A DNA stretch of 64,000 nt from Aristolochia californica (lineage: Eukaryota; Streptophyta; Magnoliopsida; Piperales; Aristolochiaceae): contig JARWKL010000008.1 in the NCBI GenBank assembly GCA_029961685.1, positions 31,807,619 through 31,871,618 on the forward strand, in the 5' to 3' direction. The notes under the pieces are model-generated. The model was not told where the DNA came from. It ran no database searches and worked only from the letters and a program-made list of their open reading frames with translations. The position numbers were made by a program, and so were the translations under genes. Shown here piece by piece: positions 35,783 to 46,199 of the stretch. The first letter of the stretch is position 1. Each line of letters begins with the position of its first letter.

Positions 35783-36727
35783 CTTTAGGGTATATTATCT
35801 CATCTGTTTCTAATTCTATATTGACTAGGTCCTAATTTTCACTAGAGATTGATTCTGTATCTTCTGTATTCTTTTGTTCATAGCTATTAAATCTAATATT
35901 TATGTTACCTTTAGTATCTGTGTACATGATACTTTCTTCTGGACTGATTATTTTTTCTTCTCTAAATTTAAGGTTCCATTCTAATCCTGCTAAAATGTCT
36001 GGAGAATATTTAATAGGCTTAATTAATTTTATTCCTTTGTTTCCTATTAAATTAACTACATCATCTATTTTAACCTTGAACCTAGTAGTGCTAGAACAAG
36101 TACATCTTCCTAAGAATCCAATACATAATAAAAGATTGTTTCCTACAAAGGATTCATATCCTTTTGTCTGAATACCTATTTTGATATATTTTCTAAAATC
36201 TTGTAGTCCAATAAGGAAGTCTGGGGAGCAATAAAATATTCCTCCATTTTGATTCATATCTACCTCAGTGATTCCTAACATTGCCTTTTTAGGGTCTGCC
36301 CATCTATCATCGTAGATACTAAGTAAGGTTTTAGTTCCTAGATGTTTTCGTCCTAATCCTTTTACCCCTATTACAATCAGATCTAAATGAATCATTTTAC
36401 CCCTATTTCTTTAAAGGCTTGTTCTGCTATTAAGTTAATGTTAAAAAAATCTTGTCCTACACAACTAATCTGGATTTCTCGTTAATGTCTAAATAATGCG
36501 GTATTAAAGTTTAATGGTCCTGTTCTATATAATTGTCTAGGGTTAAGAAGGTTTAATTGGTTATTGCTAAATATAGTAATGTCTTGATCTATATCTATTA
36601 TTTCGTCTAATTGTATATCTCTTTGGTCTACACTTCTCCTTCCTGTTATTCTGTCTATTATATTAAGGTTTCTAGAAGAACTTCCTATTTCGAAGGTAAA
36701 TCCTTCACCTCGCTGTGAAAGTGCCAT
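35780..36727 (-). pseudogene. Viral ORF1 movement-protein part (copy V4)
   Basis: Minus-strand ORF1 from the ATG at 36727 (MALSQRGEGF, no TGA at codon 6) through the whole movement-protein domain to EYMS-less linker text. One break lies near 36480, otherwise the best-preserved movement-protein frame (35832-36395 open). Confidence 0.88.
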
Positions 36728-37124
36728 GGTTTTTTAGCTAAGGAGGTTTTGGGTTCTATTGTGATACCTTTCAATTTCTGGGATATTAAATCTATTTCTT
36801 TATGAATATTTTGTTGCGATCCTTTACTACTTTTTAGATAGTCTAAATTCTCAGAGAGTTTTTCTGTTTTTATTTTTAAAGTCTTAATTTCGTCTTGTAT
36901 CTTAGTTAAAGTGAATTCTATTTCGGTTACTTTGTTTGAAGATTATTACCTAGACTTATAATAAGATCTGTGATAGTATTTAATTGGGGATTATTCCCGT
37001 GTAAAATATGTTCTTCACTATTGAAATGACACCTAAGGAATTAGGTCCTATATATTTTATATCAAATTTTGATGGAAGTCTAAGGTCTAAATAATCTAGC
37101 TTTTTGGAGGGTTCCAGGTCTTGG
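36728..37124 (-). pseudogene. Viral ORF d remnant (copy V4)
   Basis: Minus-strand coiled-coil ORF between primer site and ORF1, with indels. The ORF1 start context here is CCATGG, so the ATGA overlap of units D and E is absent. Confidence 0.55.
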
Positions 37125-37137
37125 GGCTCTGATACCA
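37125..37137 (-). promoter_or_regulatory. tRNA-Met primer-binding site (copy V4)
   Basis: Minus strand TGGTATCAGAGCC. Confidence 0.9.
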
Positions 37138-37249
37138 ATTTGGAGGGGATACTGATTAATCTGGAGTATTTAAAGCTGAATGATTTGTAGGTCTCCTTAC
37201 TATTTGTCTTCTAGGTATAAATATTTGCCTAGGGGTTTCTACGAATCTA

Positions 37250-37339
37250 CTATAAGAATATAAAGACAGTAAAACAGATAAAATTAAAAATAACTAAATT
37301 ACAGAAAACTATTACTAAGGCTATAAAGACAAAGATCAT
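37250..37339 (-). pseudogene. Viral membrane ORF c (copy V4), shortened
   Basis: Hydrophobic start MIFVFIALVIVFC, ended after 29 codons by an indel-induced TAG. ORF b upstream is cut at about 37402 by an inversion joint. Confidence 0.5.
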
Positions 37340-37402
37340 GTATCTACAATTTTAAATATAATATTAATAATTAAGAATATATAGGAACCTAAAAGATTCT
37401 CT

Positions 37403-37474
37403 ATGCTTGTGCTTTTCATAACCTTAGGAATTGTTCTTATCACTTTAGTACTTACTGCGTTTATTGTTTGCTAA
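37403..37474 (+). CDS. Viral micro-ORF a on an inverted leader scrap
   Basis: 72-nt frame starting MLVLFITLGIVLIT on a plus-strand leader piece (about 37401-37525) wedged between two minus-strand viral fragments. Confidence 0.5.
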   Translation: MLVLFITLGIVLITLVLTAFIVC

Positions 37475-37525
37475 GTTTTATAGATTGTGTGTGTTTAATA
37501 CATAATACATAAAAGTATATTAGCA

Positions 37526-37983
37526 ATGCTCTAACCCATGTCAAAGGTAAAGAATAAGATCCAGAAAAGGTGGAGCAGTTGGTAAAGAATTGGATCTTTC
37601 CTTCATCGAAATGGGTGGTATATGGGTTATAAGTACCATCTACTTTTTGGCTAAAAACTTGTTTAGTTATTTTCTTGAAAAACTGAGGGGGAACGAGTCT
37701 TCTAGGGATGATACATTTTTTACAGCCAGAGTCTACTAAGGCATCTAATATTAAGGATTGTTTATTAGGGAAAACAATCTTGGCCCTGACAAGTATGCTA
37801 GAAAAAGATTTGTCTTGGTTGCAGACGTAGGAAGTTTCTAAGTCTTCTATGCCTACTGTAATCCCATCATAGGAGTCTTTTTCGATTGTATCTAATCTAT
37901 GTTTGAGGAGAGTAATTCACAGTTTTCTATTTTTCTGGCCATAATTTCTAACTTAGTGTTATGTATCCTATTATGGATAGGCT
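37526..37983 (-). pseudogene. Viral aspartic protease fragment (inverted)
   Basis: Minus strand carries the capsid-end to protease region including the active-site strand (ALVDSGC-like near 37735) and the QQVDGTYNPYTT-like loop. Its end next to (CT)n at 37985 corresponds to the same viral position at which unit D stops at 35704. Confidence 0.8.
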
Positions 37984-37984
37984 G

Positions 37985-38005
37985 CTCTCTCTCTCTCTCT
38001 CTCTC
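37985..38005. repeat. (CT)n tract left of unit E
   Basis: Followed by CAAGAAAAAAAAAAAAAATA, then the viral intergenic region. Confidence 0.9.
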
Positions 38006-38397
38006 AAGAAAAAAAAAAAAATAAGAGCTCCCAAGAACTCAAGAACTCAGAACTCTAGAAGGCTCTCCAAAAAGCAACCCGGTACTCTCCAGCACAATGA
38101 TTTACAAAAGCACATGGTTTTTGAAATCTACTATTTTCCAGATCTCTGGTTTGCAGACACATAGTTTCAGCCCATGGTTTATAACCCATGATTTTGTAAA
38201 AGATAGTGGTTTTTAATTTCCACCCGCTGTTTTGGGCACCTTGTTTTTGACTTGTAAAAAGTGTACTTTTTCATTTTTTGGCTTGGAATAACTCTCACCG
38301 TCCACCTGGAAGATTCTGGGGAAAGTTTATTGTCGATAGGGCCCAATGAGCACCCGAATAAACACCTCTTTTACCAAGTGTGTCGGCAGAATTTGCT

Positions 38398-38405
38398 TAT
38401 AAATA
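38398..38405 (+). promoter_or_regulatory. Viral TATA box (unit E)
   Basis: TATAAATA in TTGCTTATAAATAGCCCC. The conserved block CTCACCGTCCACCTGGAAG lies about 110 nt upstream. Confidence 0.82.
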
Positions 38406-38430
38406 GCCCCCCTTGTACATTACAAAGGAT

Positions 38431-38499
38431 ATGAATGAAAGAGTGTTTCAAAGCATCATCTTGTTTCAACCCATGAATTCCATCTTCTTCTCAACCTAA
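38431..38499 (+). CDS. Cap-proximal short ORF of the viral leader (unit E)
   Basis: 22 codons (starts MNERVFQSIILF), about 25 nt after the TATA box. Short first ORFs in caulimovirid leaders promote ribosome shunting. Here that role is inferred from position only. Confidence 0.4.
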   Translation: MNERVFQSIILFQPMNSIFFST

Positions 38500-38524
38500 G
38501 TCTTCGAACACCCCTGTTTTTAAA

Positions 38525-38530
38525 GTAAGT
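38525..38530 (+). promoter_or_regulatory. Splice-donor-like site in viral leader (unit E)
   Basis: AAAGTAAGTG, close to the plant donor consensus, 26 nt after the short ORF. Kept in copy V2 and in both palindrome arms, changed in unit D (AACAATAAGTG). Confidence 0.4.
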
Positions 38531-38910
38531 GTTAATCTTCGCCATTTTCGTTCAGTTTTCGGGACTTCCCTAAGGGGAAGCTTTAGATCTCGATCTGTTT
38601 AGATCTGTACCTTCTTCCTCTAACCCGGGGTTAATCCCAAGCAAAGAGTAAAAGCATTGTGGTATTCCTCTGATGCTTCACGGTCCATGCGTCCCTTGTT
38701 TCTGCCCGTTTATACCCAAGGAGGTCTTTATTTTTTCTTGGGACTAAATGCTAGAGCCCGTGGCAGAAGCTTAATGCTAGGAAACTGCACACCTCTGTGT
38801 GTCTTGGGTTCTCTATACCTGAAGGAGGAAGCATAAAGATCTAAACAGCTTTGATCTAAAGTAAAACTCCTCGGGAATTACACTTCTTATCTCTTTTCCA
38901 TATTAATCTC

Positions 38911-38982
38911 ATGCTTGTTATTTTCATAACTTTAGGCATCGTTCTTACTTGTTTGATTCTTACCGCCTTTATAGTCTACTAA
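38911..38982 (+). CDS. Viral micro-ORF a (unit E)
   Basis: 72 nt, starts MLVIFITLGIVLTC and ends TAFIVY. Differs from unit D mainly at third positions and by hydrophobic exchanges. Confidence 0.6.
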   Translation: MLVIFITLGIVLTCLILTAFIVY

Positions 38983-39240
38983 GATTATATAGATTGTGTG
39001 TGCTTGTGTTTATACATAAAAGTATATTAGGCTGGAAACTGCTGGGTGAGGGCTAAGCCCTGACAAACGCCTCTACATTTTCGGAGCCAAGTGTTGCTCC
39101 CGGAAGCCACGACGCCGCAGTACTTTTATGTTTATTTGGTTAGTAAATAAAATATTAAGACAGGTTTTTAGAATTATCCTACGCATATTACCCATATATT
39201 ACTTATATCTAGGTCTATTTTACAACACCTTAAGATTTAA

Positions 39241-39393
39241 GCTATAGGAACATATACTTACATTCTGTTTTTATTAGTAATAGCAGTAGAATTATTCAGC
39301 TATTTTGTGTTCCTCCCAGAACAACTAGAGAATCTTTTAGTTTCCTATATATTCTTAATTATTAATATTTTAGTCAGAATTATAGATACATGA
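39241..39393 (+). CDS. Viral membrane ORF b (unit E)
   Basis: 153-nt open frame with hydrophobic stretches around FVFLPEQLENLL. No ATG; CTG at codon 9. TGA overlaps the ORF c ATG. Confidence 0.5.
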   Translation, partial: AIGTYTYILFLLVIAVELFSYFVFLPEQLENLLVSYIFLIINILVRIIDT

Positions 39394-39476
39394 TCTTTGT
39401 CTTTATAGCCTTAATCTGGTTATTTTTAGTTTTATCTGTTTCACTTTGTCTTTATATTCTTATAGAAGATTTGTAG
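39390..39476 (+). pseudogene. Viral membrane ORF c (unit E), disrupted
   Basis: Same start (MIFVFIAL), then a deletion shifts the frame and ends it at 28 codons. The ETPRQIFIPRRQ-type tail is present downstream in another frame. Confidence 0.5.
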
Positions 39477-39589
39477 AGACTCCTAGGCAAATCTTTATAC
39501 CTAGAAGACAAAAAGTAAGGAGACCCGCAAATAATTCATCTTTAAATACTCTAGATTAATTAGAACCTTAATTAGTACTCCTCTCATTT

Positions 39590-39602
39590 TGGTATCAAAG
39601 CC
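39590..39602 (+). promoter_or_regulatory. tRNA-Met primer-binding site (unit E)
   Basis: TGGTATCAAAGCC, one change from the consensus. Confidence 0.88.
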
Positions 39603-39606
39603 ATAA

Positions 39607-40008
39607 GACCCGGAACCCTTTAGAAAAATAGATTATTTAGACCTCAGACTTCCGACAAGATTTGACACAAAATACATAGGACCTAATACTCTTAGGTGTC
39701 ACTTTAATAGAGAAGAACATAGTCTACATGGAAATAACCCTCAACTCAAGATTATTATCGATCTTATTATAAGTTTAGGAAATAATCTACAGAGTAAAAT
39801 AACAGAAATAGAAGTTAGTATAAGTAAAACACAAGAAGAAATATGAAACTTAAGAATAAAAATAGAAAAATTAGCCAAAAATTTAGACTATCTAAAAACT
39901 AGTAAAGGATCCCAACAAAACATTGATAAGGAAATAGATTTAATAACTCAAAAATTAAAAGCTGTTAAAATAGAACAACCTAGAACAACCCAGCCTAAAA
40001 AATCATGA
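39607..40008 (+). pseudogene. Viral ORF d (unit E)
   Basis: 134-codon frame opening after the primer site. The putative CTG start is CCG here, and one TGA (near 39845) interrupts it. Motif GPNTLRCHFN and the heptad-like region are kept. Stop overlaps the ORF1 ATG. Confidence 0.55.
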
Positions 40009-43000
40009 CACTTTCACAGTGAGGTGAAGGATTCACCTTGAAAATAGGGAGTTCCTCTAGAAACTTAAATATTATAGATAGAATAACAGGAAGAAGAAGT
40101 ATAGACCAAAGAGTTATACAATTAGATGAAATCATAGATATAGACCAAGACATTACATTATTCAGCAAAAATCAATTAAACCTCCTTAACCCTAGACAAT
40201 TATATCGAACAGGACCATTAAACTTTAATACAGGATTATTCAGACATTACAGAGAAATCCAGATTAGTTGTGTAGGACAAGATTTTGTTAACATTAACCT
40301 ACTAGCAGAACAAGCTTTTAGAGAAATTAAAAAATTAAATACTTTAATTCATTTAGGTTTAATTGTAATAGGTGTAAAAGGATTAGGACGAAAACATCTA
40401 AGAACCAAAATTTTACTTAGCATTTACGATGATAGATGGGCAGATCCTAAAAAAGCAATGTTAGGAATTACTGAATTAGATATGAATCAGAATGGAGTAG
40501 TATTTTATTGCTCCCCAGACTTCCTTATTGGATTACAAGATTTTAGAAAATATATAAAAATAGGCATTCAGACAAAAGGATATGAATCCTTTGTAGGAAA
40601 TAATCTTTTACTATGTATTGGATTCTTAGGGAGATGTACTTGTTCTAGTACTACTAAGTTCAAAGTTAAAATAGATGATGTTATTAATTTAATAGGGAAT
40701 AAAGGAATTAAATTAATCAAACCTATTAAGTATTCCCCAGACATTTTAGCAGGCTTAGAATGGAATCTTAAATTTAGAGAAGAAAAAATAATTAGTCCTG
40801 AAGAAAGTATTATGTACACAGATACAAAGGGTAACATCAATATTAGATTTAATAGCTATGGCCAAAAGAATACAAAAGATGCTGAATCAATTTCTAGTGA
40901 AAATTACGACCTACTCAATATAGAATTAGACATAGATGAGATAATATATCCTAAAGAATTAGAATTCAAATTATCAGAAAGAGAACTTCTTCATCTTGAA
41001 GAAGATCTGATAAAAAATAGAAGAATAAAAGAAGAAGAATACCTATATTATGATAATGAAGCTAATATTAGAATAGGAAAAATGCCCTTATAACCAAATG
41101 AAGATGAAAAAATAGAAAGAGAAGAAACCTTAAGTATTAAAGAATATATGGATGAAGAAAGTTCTAACACTATTCCCAGAAGTAGCTATACAACTTACCC
41201 AAAAACCCCTCCTAGGGAAGTATATTACTCAGGTAATATGCCAAGGATTCCTTATAGTGAACCAGTAACTTATGATCGAAAGATACGTCCCAAATGAAAA
41301 AGAAAAGAAATAGAAAGACCTATAAAATTCCAAGAAATGGGCAAAGGAAAAATTCTTAATCTTTCAACCCATGACCCTCAAGAGTGGACAACAGTCCTAG
41401 ACCTTTGGAAAAACCAAGTAGTTTCAGACTACATTCAGAACATTCAATCCCAAGATGTAGAAGAAATTTATAGGTACTTAGAAACATTTTTAGGAGAAAG
41501 TGTAAAAGCTTTATGGGAAAGCTATAAAAGAGGTAATCCCGAAGAATTTGGTCATTTAATGAGTTTTGGATCTAACCCATATAACTTTGTTAACAAAGTC
41601 TATCAATTAGTAACAGGAGGTGATCCTAATCTAGGATTTGTTACATTACAAAAAGATGCGGTATTTTATCTAGAACAACTTAGTTTACACAATTACAAAT
41701 ATGTGAAGAAATTTCTCCAAGATTACTTCAACTATACCTGCATTTTAGGAAATGCATTCAACAGAGATTTAGGTACTAAACTGTTTAGAAAATTACCAGG
41801 AGCATTAGGAAAAGAAATTTATGATAAATGGCAAAACTTAGAAATTGCAAATCCTACAGCAGTTTATTCAATAGGACAAAGAACAAAATTCATAATAACT
41901 ATCCTTCAAGAAAAATGTATAGATATCCAAATACAAAGACAACTCAAAGGAGATGACTTTGGGTTCTGTAAACAAATATATACCACCCAAGCTTATGGTT
42001 TAAAAGACTCAGGACAAAGACCTAGAAAAAACAAAAGATATTTCAAAAAAGGATATTTTTTCAGAAGATCAAAAAGTAGAAAACCATATTTAAATAAAGA
42101 TAGACATGTTAGAAGATTTATCCCAAAAGAACCTATAAGAATAAATTATTTTGCTATATTTGCGGACAAACTGAACATTTAGCCAACACCTGCCCTAAAA
42201 GACAAAATATTAACTCTAGAAGATCTACCCTTGTAGTGAATGTCCAATAAGACGTTATAGAAGTTGACGAATATATGTCAGACACAGAATCCATTTACAT
42301 CATTGTAAGCATACAAAATGCTCCTCCAGACTTATCAGATTCTGATGAAGACTTAGTCTTAGACATAGAAGGAAACCTTGATCTTATGCATACAACTTCA
42401 GTATGCACACATACTTGGTCTTGGAATACTGGGTTAGACGACAACCCTTGTTTTAAGTGTGCCTGGTATCCCAGTAAGAAACAACGAGCAAAGTGCAATC
42501 AATGTTTCATAGAAGCCTATATCCCTTGCCTCAAAATCTTAGGAATAGAACCCGTTGACCAGACTATCCATAATAGGATACATAACACTAAACTCGATAT
42601 CATGGCCAAAAAAATAGAAAAATGTGAAGCAGAAATTACTCTCCTCAAACATAGATTAGATACAATCGAAAAAGACTCCTACGATGGGATTACTGTAGGC
42701 ATCGAAGACCCAGAAACCTCTTACGTATGTAACCAAGATAAATCTTTTTCCAACATACTTGTTAGGTCTAAGATCCTTTTCCCTAATAAAAAAATCCCTC
42801 ATATTAGATGCTTTCGTAGACTCTAGCTGCACAAAATGTATTATTCACCGGAGACTAGTTCCCCCTCAATTTCTTAAGAAAACAACTAAGCAAGTATTTA
42901 GCCAACAGGTAGATGGTACTTATAACCCTTACACCACCTATTTCGATGAAGGCAAGATCCATTTTTTTACTAATTGCTCTACCTTTTCTGGATCTTATTC

Positions 43001-45044
43001 TTTACCCTTGACATGGGTTAGAGACCTCAAACTTAAAGTAGACTTTATTTTAGGTCTTAATTTCATCTTACATAATAATGGCTCCCTTACTATTTCCCGA
43101 GACTATTTACAATTTCACAAGAACTCTAGTACTATTCCTGTCCAAACCACTTATTCACCAACTCTCACCTCTACAGCAAAGCGTGGTGGTCCCCTAGATA
43201 CAAAAACCGACAAAGCAAAAGAAACTAGTTGTCAATGTAAAATTTTAGGAAGCTGCAAACAAGTTAACAATCCTAAAATTTTAGCCTTAAAACAACAATT
43301 AGATAATAATATTGTTAAATTAGATAATAAGTTCTTCTGTTATGAAGAAATAGATGAAGACTTAACAGAAGTTCCAATACAACACTCCCAGACTTTTCCT
43401 GAAGCAGTAGCACATACAGGCTTAGTCCAAGTCTCAGTCCAACCAGAACCTTATATCCAACCATTACCAAGTCCACAGGATTATCCAGAAGAAATAATGG
43501 GGGAAAATGAAGACTTTGATGATTGGATAGAACGAATGATAGACCAAGATTACACCTTTTTAGATACAGAAAAACTTTATTTAGAAATAATTAATGTCCA
43601 TCATAAAGATAAACAACACTTACAACATATCATAGACAAATTAGATCAATTAGAATATTTCAGAGAAAATCCCTTAAAACATTGGGAAAATAATCATATA
43701 CAGTGCAGGCTAGAATTATTAAATCCTAATTACATAGTAAAAACAGCCAACATAGAAGCTACAAATTTAGACAAAGAAGACTTTAAACTTCATATCACTG
43801 AATTATTAAACCTAGGAATTATTAGAAAATCCATAAGTCCCTATAGATCAGCAACCTTTTAGTTAGAAAACATAGTGAACAAAAAAGAGGAAAGTCTAGA
43901 ATGGTTATTAATTACAAAAGACTAAATGATAATACAATCACAGATAGTTATAACATACCAGATAAGTCTCAGTTAATTAACAGGATTCAAGATAAAAAAA
44001 TATTTAGTAAATTTGATTGTAAATTAGGATTTTGGCAGGTAAAAATGCATCCAGATAGCATAGAATGGACCGCATTCACATGTCCAGAAGGACATTTCGA
44101 ATGGTTAGTAATGCCTTTTGGATTAAAAAATGCACCAGCTATTTTCTAGAGAAAAATGGATAATATATTCAAGAAATATGATACATTTGTGCTAGTATAT
44201 ATAGATGACATCTTAGTGTTTAGCAAAACTATTGAAGAACATATAGGTCATTTACAATTAGTATTAGCCACCTTTATGCAAGAAGGAATCATTATTAGCA
44301 AAACAAAAATTGAATTATTCAAAGAATATATAAAATTCTTAGGAGTAAATATAGGACAAGGACAGATAGAATTACAAGATCATATTTCTAAGAAAATATT
44401 ATAAATGCCAGATGATTTATCAAATACAAAACAATTACACAGGTTTTTAGGATTGGTCAATTATGATAGAACTTTTATTAAAGACATAGGAAAAATTATT
44501 GGCCCTTTGTATGGAAAAACATCTCCAACATGCCAAAATTTCTTTAACCAAGAAGATAAAAATCTGGTTAAAAAGGTTAAAGAGAAAATACAGACATTAT
44601 CCAAATTACAAATACCTTTAGATTTAGATTATCTAATCTGGTAGTAATCTTGGATGGGGCGGAGTCCTTATTGCCAAACCCAACAAATATAGTGGAAAAG
44701 AAGAAGAAAAAATTTGTAGCTACGCTAGTGGAAAATTTAAAGAAAAAGGCAACATGAGTAGCATAGATTCTGAGATTTTAGCAGTAATTTATTCCTTAGA
44801 ATCTTTTAGATTGTTTATTATTAACAAACAAGAATTTACCCTAAGAACATACTACGAAGCTATAGTAAAATATTTCCAAAGAAGCAAAGAAAATAAGATA
44901 AGTAGGAGAAGATGGTTAAACCTTGTCGATATTATTACAGGTAATGGGTACAAGATTGAATTTGAATAGATTAAAGGTAAAAATAATAGCCTTGCAGATA
45001 CTCTTAGTAGAAGATTTTTTGACACACATATTATGACTAATTGA
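40005..45044 (+). pseudogene. Viral ORF1 polyprotein (unit E)
   Basis: About 1,680 codons in order: movement protein (open 40038-41093), capsid (41337-42182), CCHC finger region near 42150-42190, second Cys cluster CX2CX11CX2CX4 with one later Cys replaced by Tyr (42275-42560), protease (42759-43150), pre-RT linker, RT (43901-44404, YIDD near 44200) and RNase H (44405-45044). Disruptions: TGA at codon 6, TAA near 41091, TGA near 41296, a 1-nt loss before the CCHC finger, a shift before the protease, DSG changed to DSS in the protease, TAG in FQRK, TAA near 44402, and a deletion removing the first RNase H aspartate near 44640. Non-functional. Confidence 0.92.
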
Positions 45045-45048
45045 ACAG

Positions 45049-46079
45049 ATGGATTTTCCAGACCACAGCTCTTCCAGACCATCTTCCTCCAGATTCAATA
45101 ATTATGGACAAGAATTTCTCAGCTTTGGTAATAAAAAAATAGTAGTTTTTCCAAAATCTAATATTACTTTTAAGACTTTACCAAGTATTTCGATTACAAA
45201 AGAAGAACAATGTTTATTAGATAACTTATGGCTTTCTTACCAGAGAATTCCCAAAGACCAGAAATATTTTTTAGCTATCATTAATGAACTTTCAGAATAT
45301 TTTTCATAGAAAAAGAAAAGTTTTAATTTTTATGTTGTTTTCCAAGGTCACACTCCAGAAGTTTTTCATTCCTGGACAGAAGCTGTTGAAAGTATCCAGA
45401 ATTTTAAAAGACCATTTACAAAGGCTTTAATAACCTTCAAGAAGTACTAGAGGCAGCCAAATTAATTATTGGCACCAATTACTACATAGCCCCTTCCTTA
45501 AGACATATGAGAGAAGATCAAGTATCCTACGGTGTTGCCAAGGATACAAAAAGAATTATATTTTGTGACCATTGTGATACCCTGGCCAAGACTATTCAAA
45601 GACTCAATGAGAAGAGAAGATTACAAGAAGAGAAAAATGACTTCCAGAAAGAATATATCAAGACTTTAGAAGAAGAGAATAGAAGACTTAAGGCAAAGGC
45701 AACAGGTACTATTTGTACCCAGATCCCTACTAGTGAAGGGTTTTCACTAGCTAGTCCGGCTCAAACGGCAGCCGGTAAAGACACATCAAGTCCGTTGATG
45801 GCTGGACATTTGCCAAAAATGTCAAAAGACAAGAAGCAAGAAAAGACTGAAGAAAAATAGTATACAGACTCAGCAGACATCAAGAAGATGATGCAAGACT
45901 ATTTTCAAGAATATCTTAAAGAACAAGGGTATGAAAAGAATAATTCAGACACTTCTAGCAAAACTGGCTCCACTGGAACCGATACCCAGACTCTCCAATG
46001 CTATTCTCAAGATGAAGACAAAGATTTTGATTATGACTCAGAGGCCATCCATAATTTGACTACACTTGATGGAAAATAA
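45049..46079 (+). pseudogene. Viral ORF2: viroplasmin-like domain and coiled coil (unit E)
   Basis: ATG 5 nt after the ORF1 stop. TAG at 45307-45309 (Gln in the other copies), then in the same frame FYVVFQGHTP and FHSWTEAVESI, a 1-nt loss near 45415, the CDHCDTL element, a coiled coil (LNEKRRLQEEKN, LEEENRRLKAK) near 45595-45700, PLMAGHLPKMS, and an acidic end. A second stop at 45858-45860. Confidence 0.82.
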
Positions 46080-46199
46080 GACACTTCATTACGAAAGAGA
46101 CTGGATAGAAAAGACTAAAAGACATAGTACTTTAGAAAAGAGACTGGATAGAAAAGACTAAAAAGACAAAAAAAAAATAGAGAATATTTAAAGATGAAT

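Larger units (their letters stand above)
18034..46199. mobile_element. Endogenous pararetrovirus cluster (Caulimoviridae)
   Basis: About 28 kb made almost entirely of one viral family in both orientations. Diagnostic parts recur: a 30K-type movement protein, a CCHC capsid zinc finger, an aspartic protease, an RT with YIDD and RNase H, all in one frame, a tRNA-Met initiator primer site (TGGTATCAGAGCC) and a TATA promoter. There is no integrase and no LTR. Two genome-length plus-strand units are present (27791-35704 and 38006-46199). The rest is fragments joined head-to-head or through (CT)n tracts. The family call is firm. The genus is open: the second capsid Cys motif is of badnavirus/tungrovirus type, while ORF2 has a viroplasmin domain. 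Confidence 0.93.
38006..46199 (+). mobile_element. Genome-length viral unit opened in the intergenic region (unit E)
   Basis: About 8.2 kb with the order promoter, leader ORFs, primer site, ORF d, ORF1, ORF2. It starts and stops in the region between ORF2 and promoter, so it is one genome equivalent. (CT)n tracts lie on both sides. It is the best reference copy for gene order, although ORF1 has many stops. Confidence 0.88.

Noticed and set aside
35640..35835. SLSLSLSL/IYIYIY protein repeat
   Set aside because: Translation of the (CT)n and (TA)n microsatellites at the end of the capsid frame.
18034..46199. Viral cluster read as Ty3/gypsy elements because of the RT and RNase H
   Set aside because: There is no integrase and no LTR, while a movement protein, tRNA-Met site and a downstream viroplasmin-like ORF are present. 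This fits Caulimoviridae.
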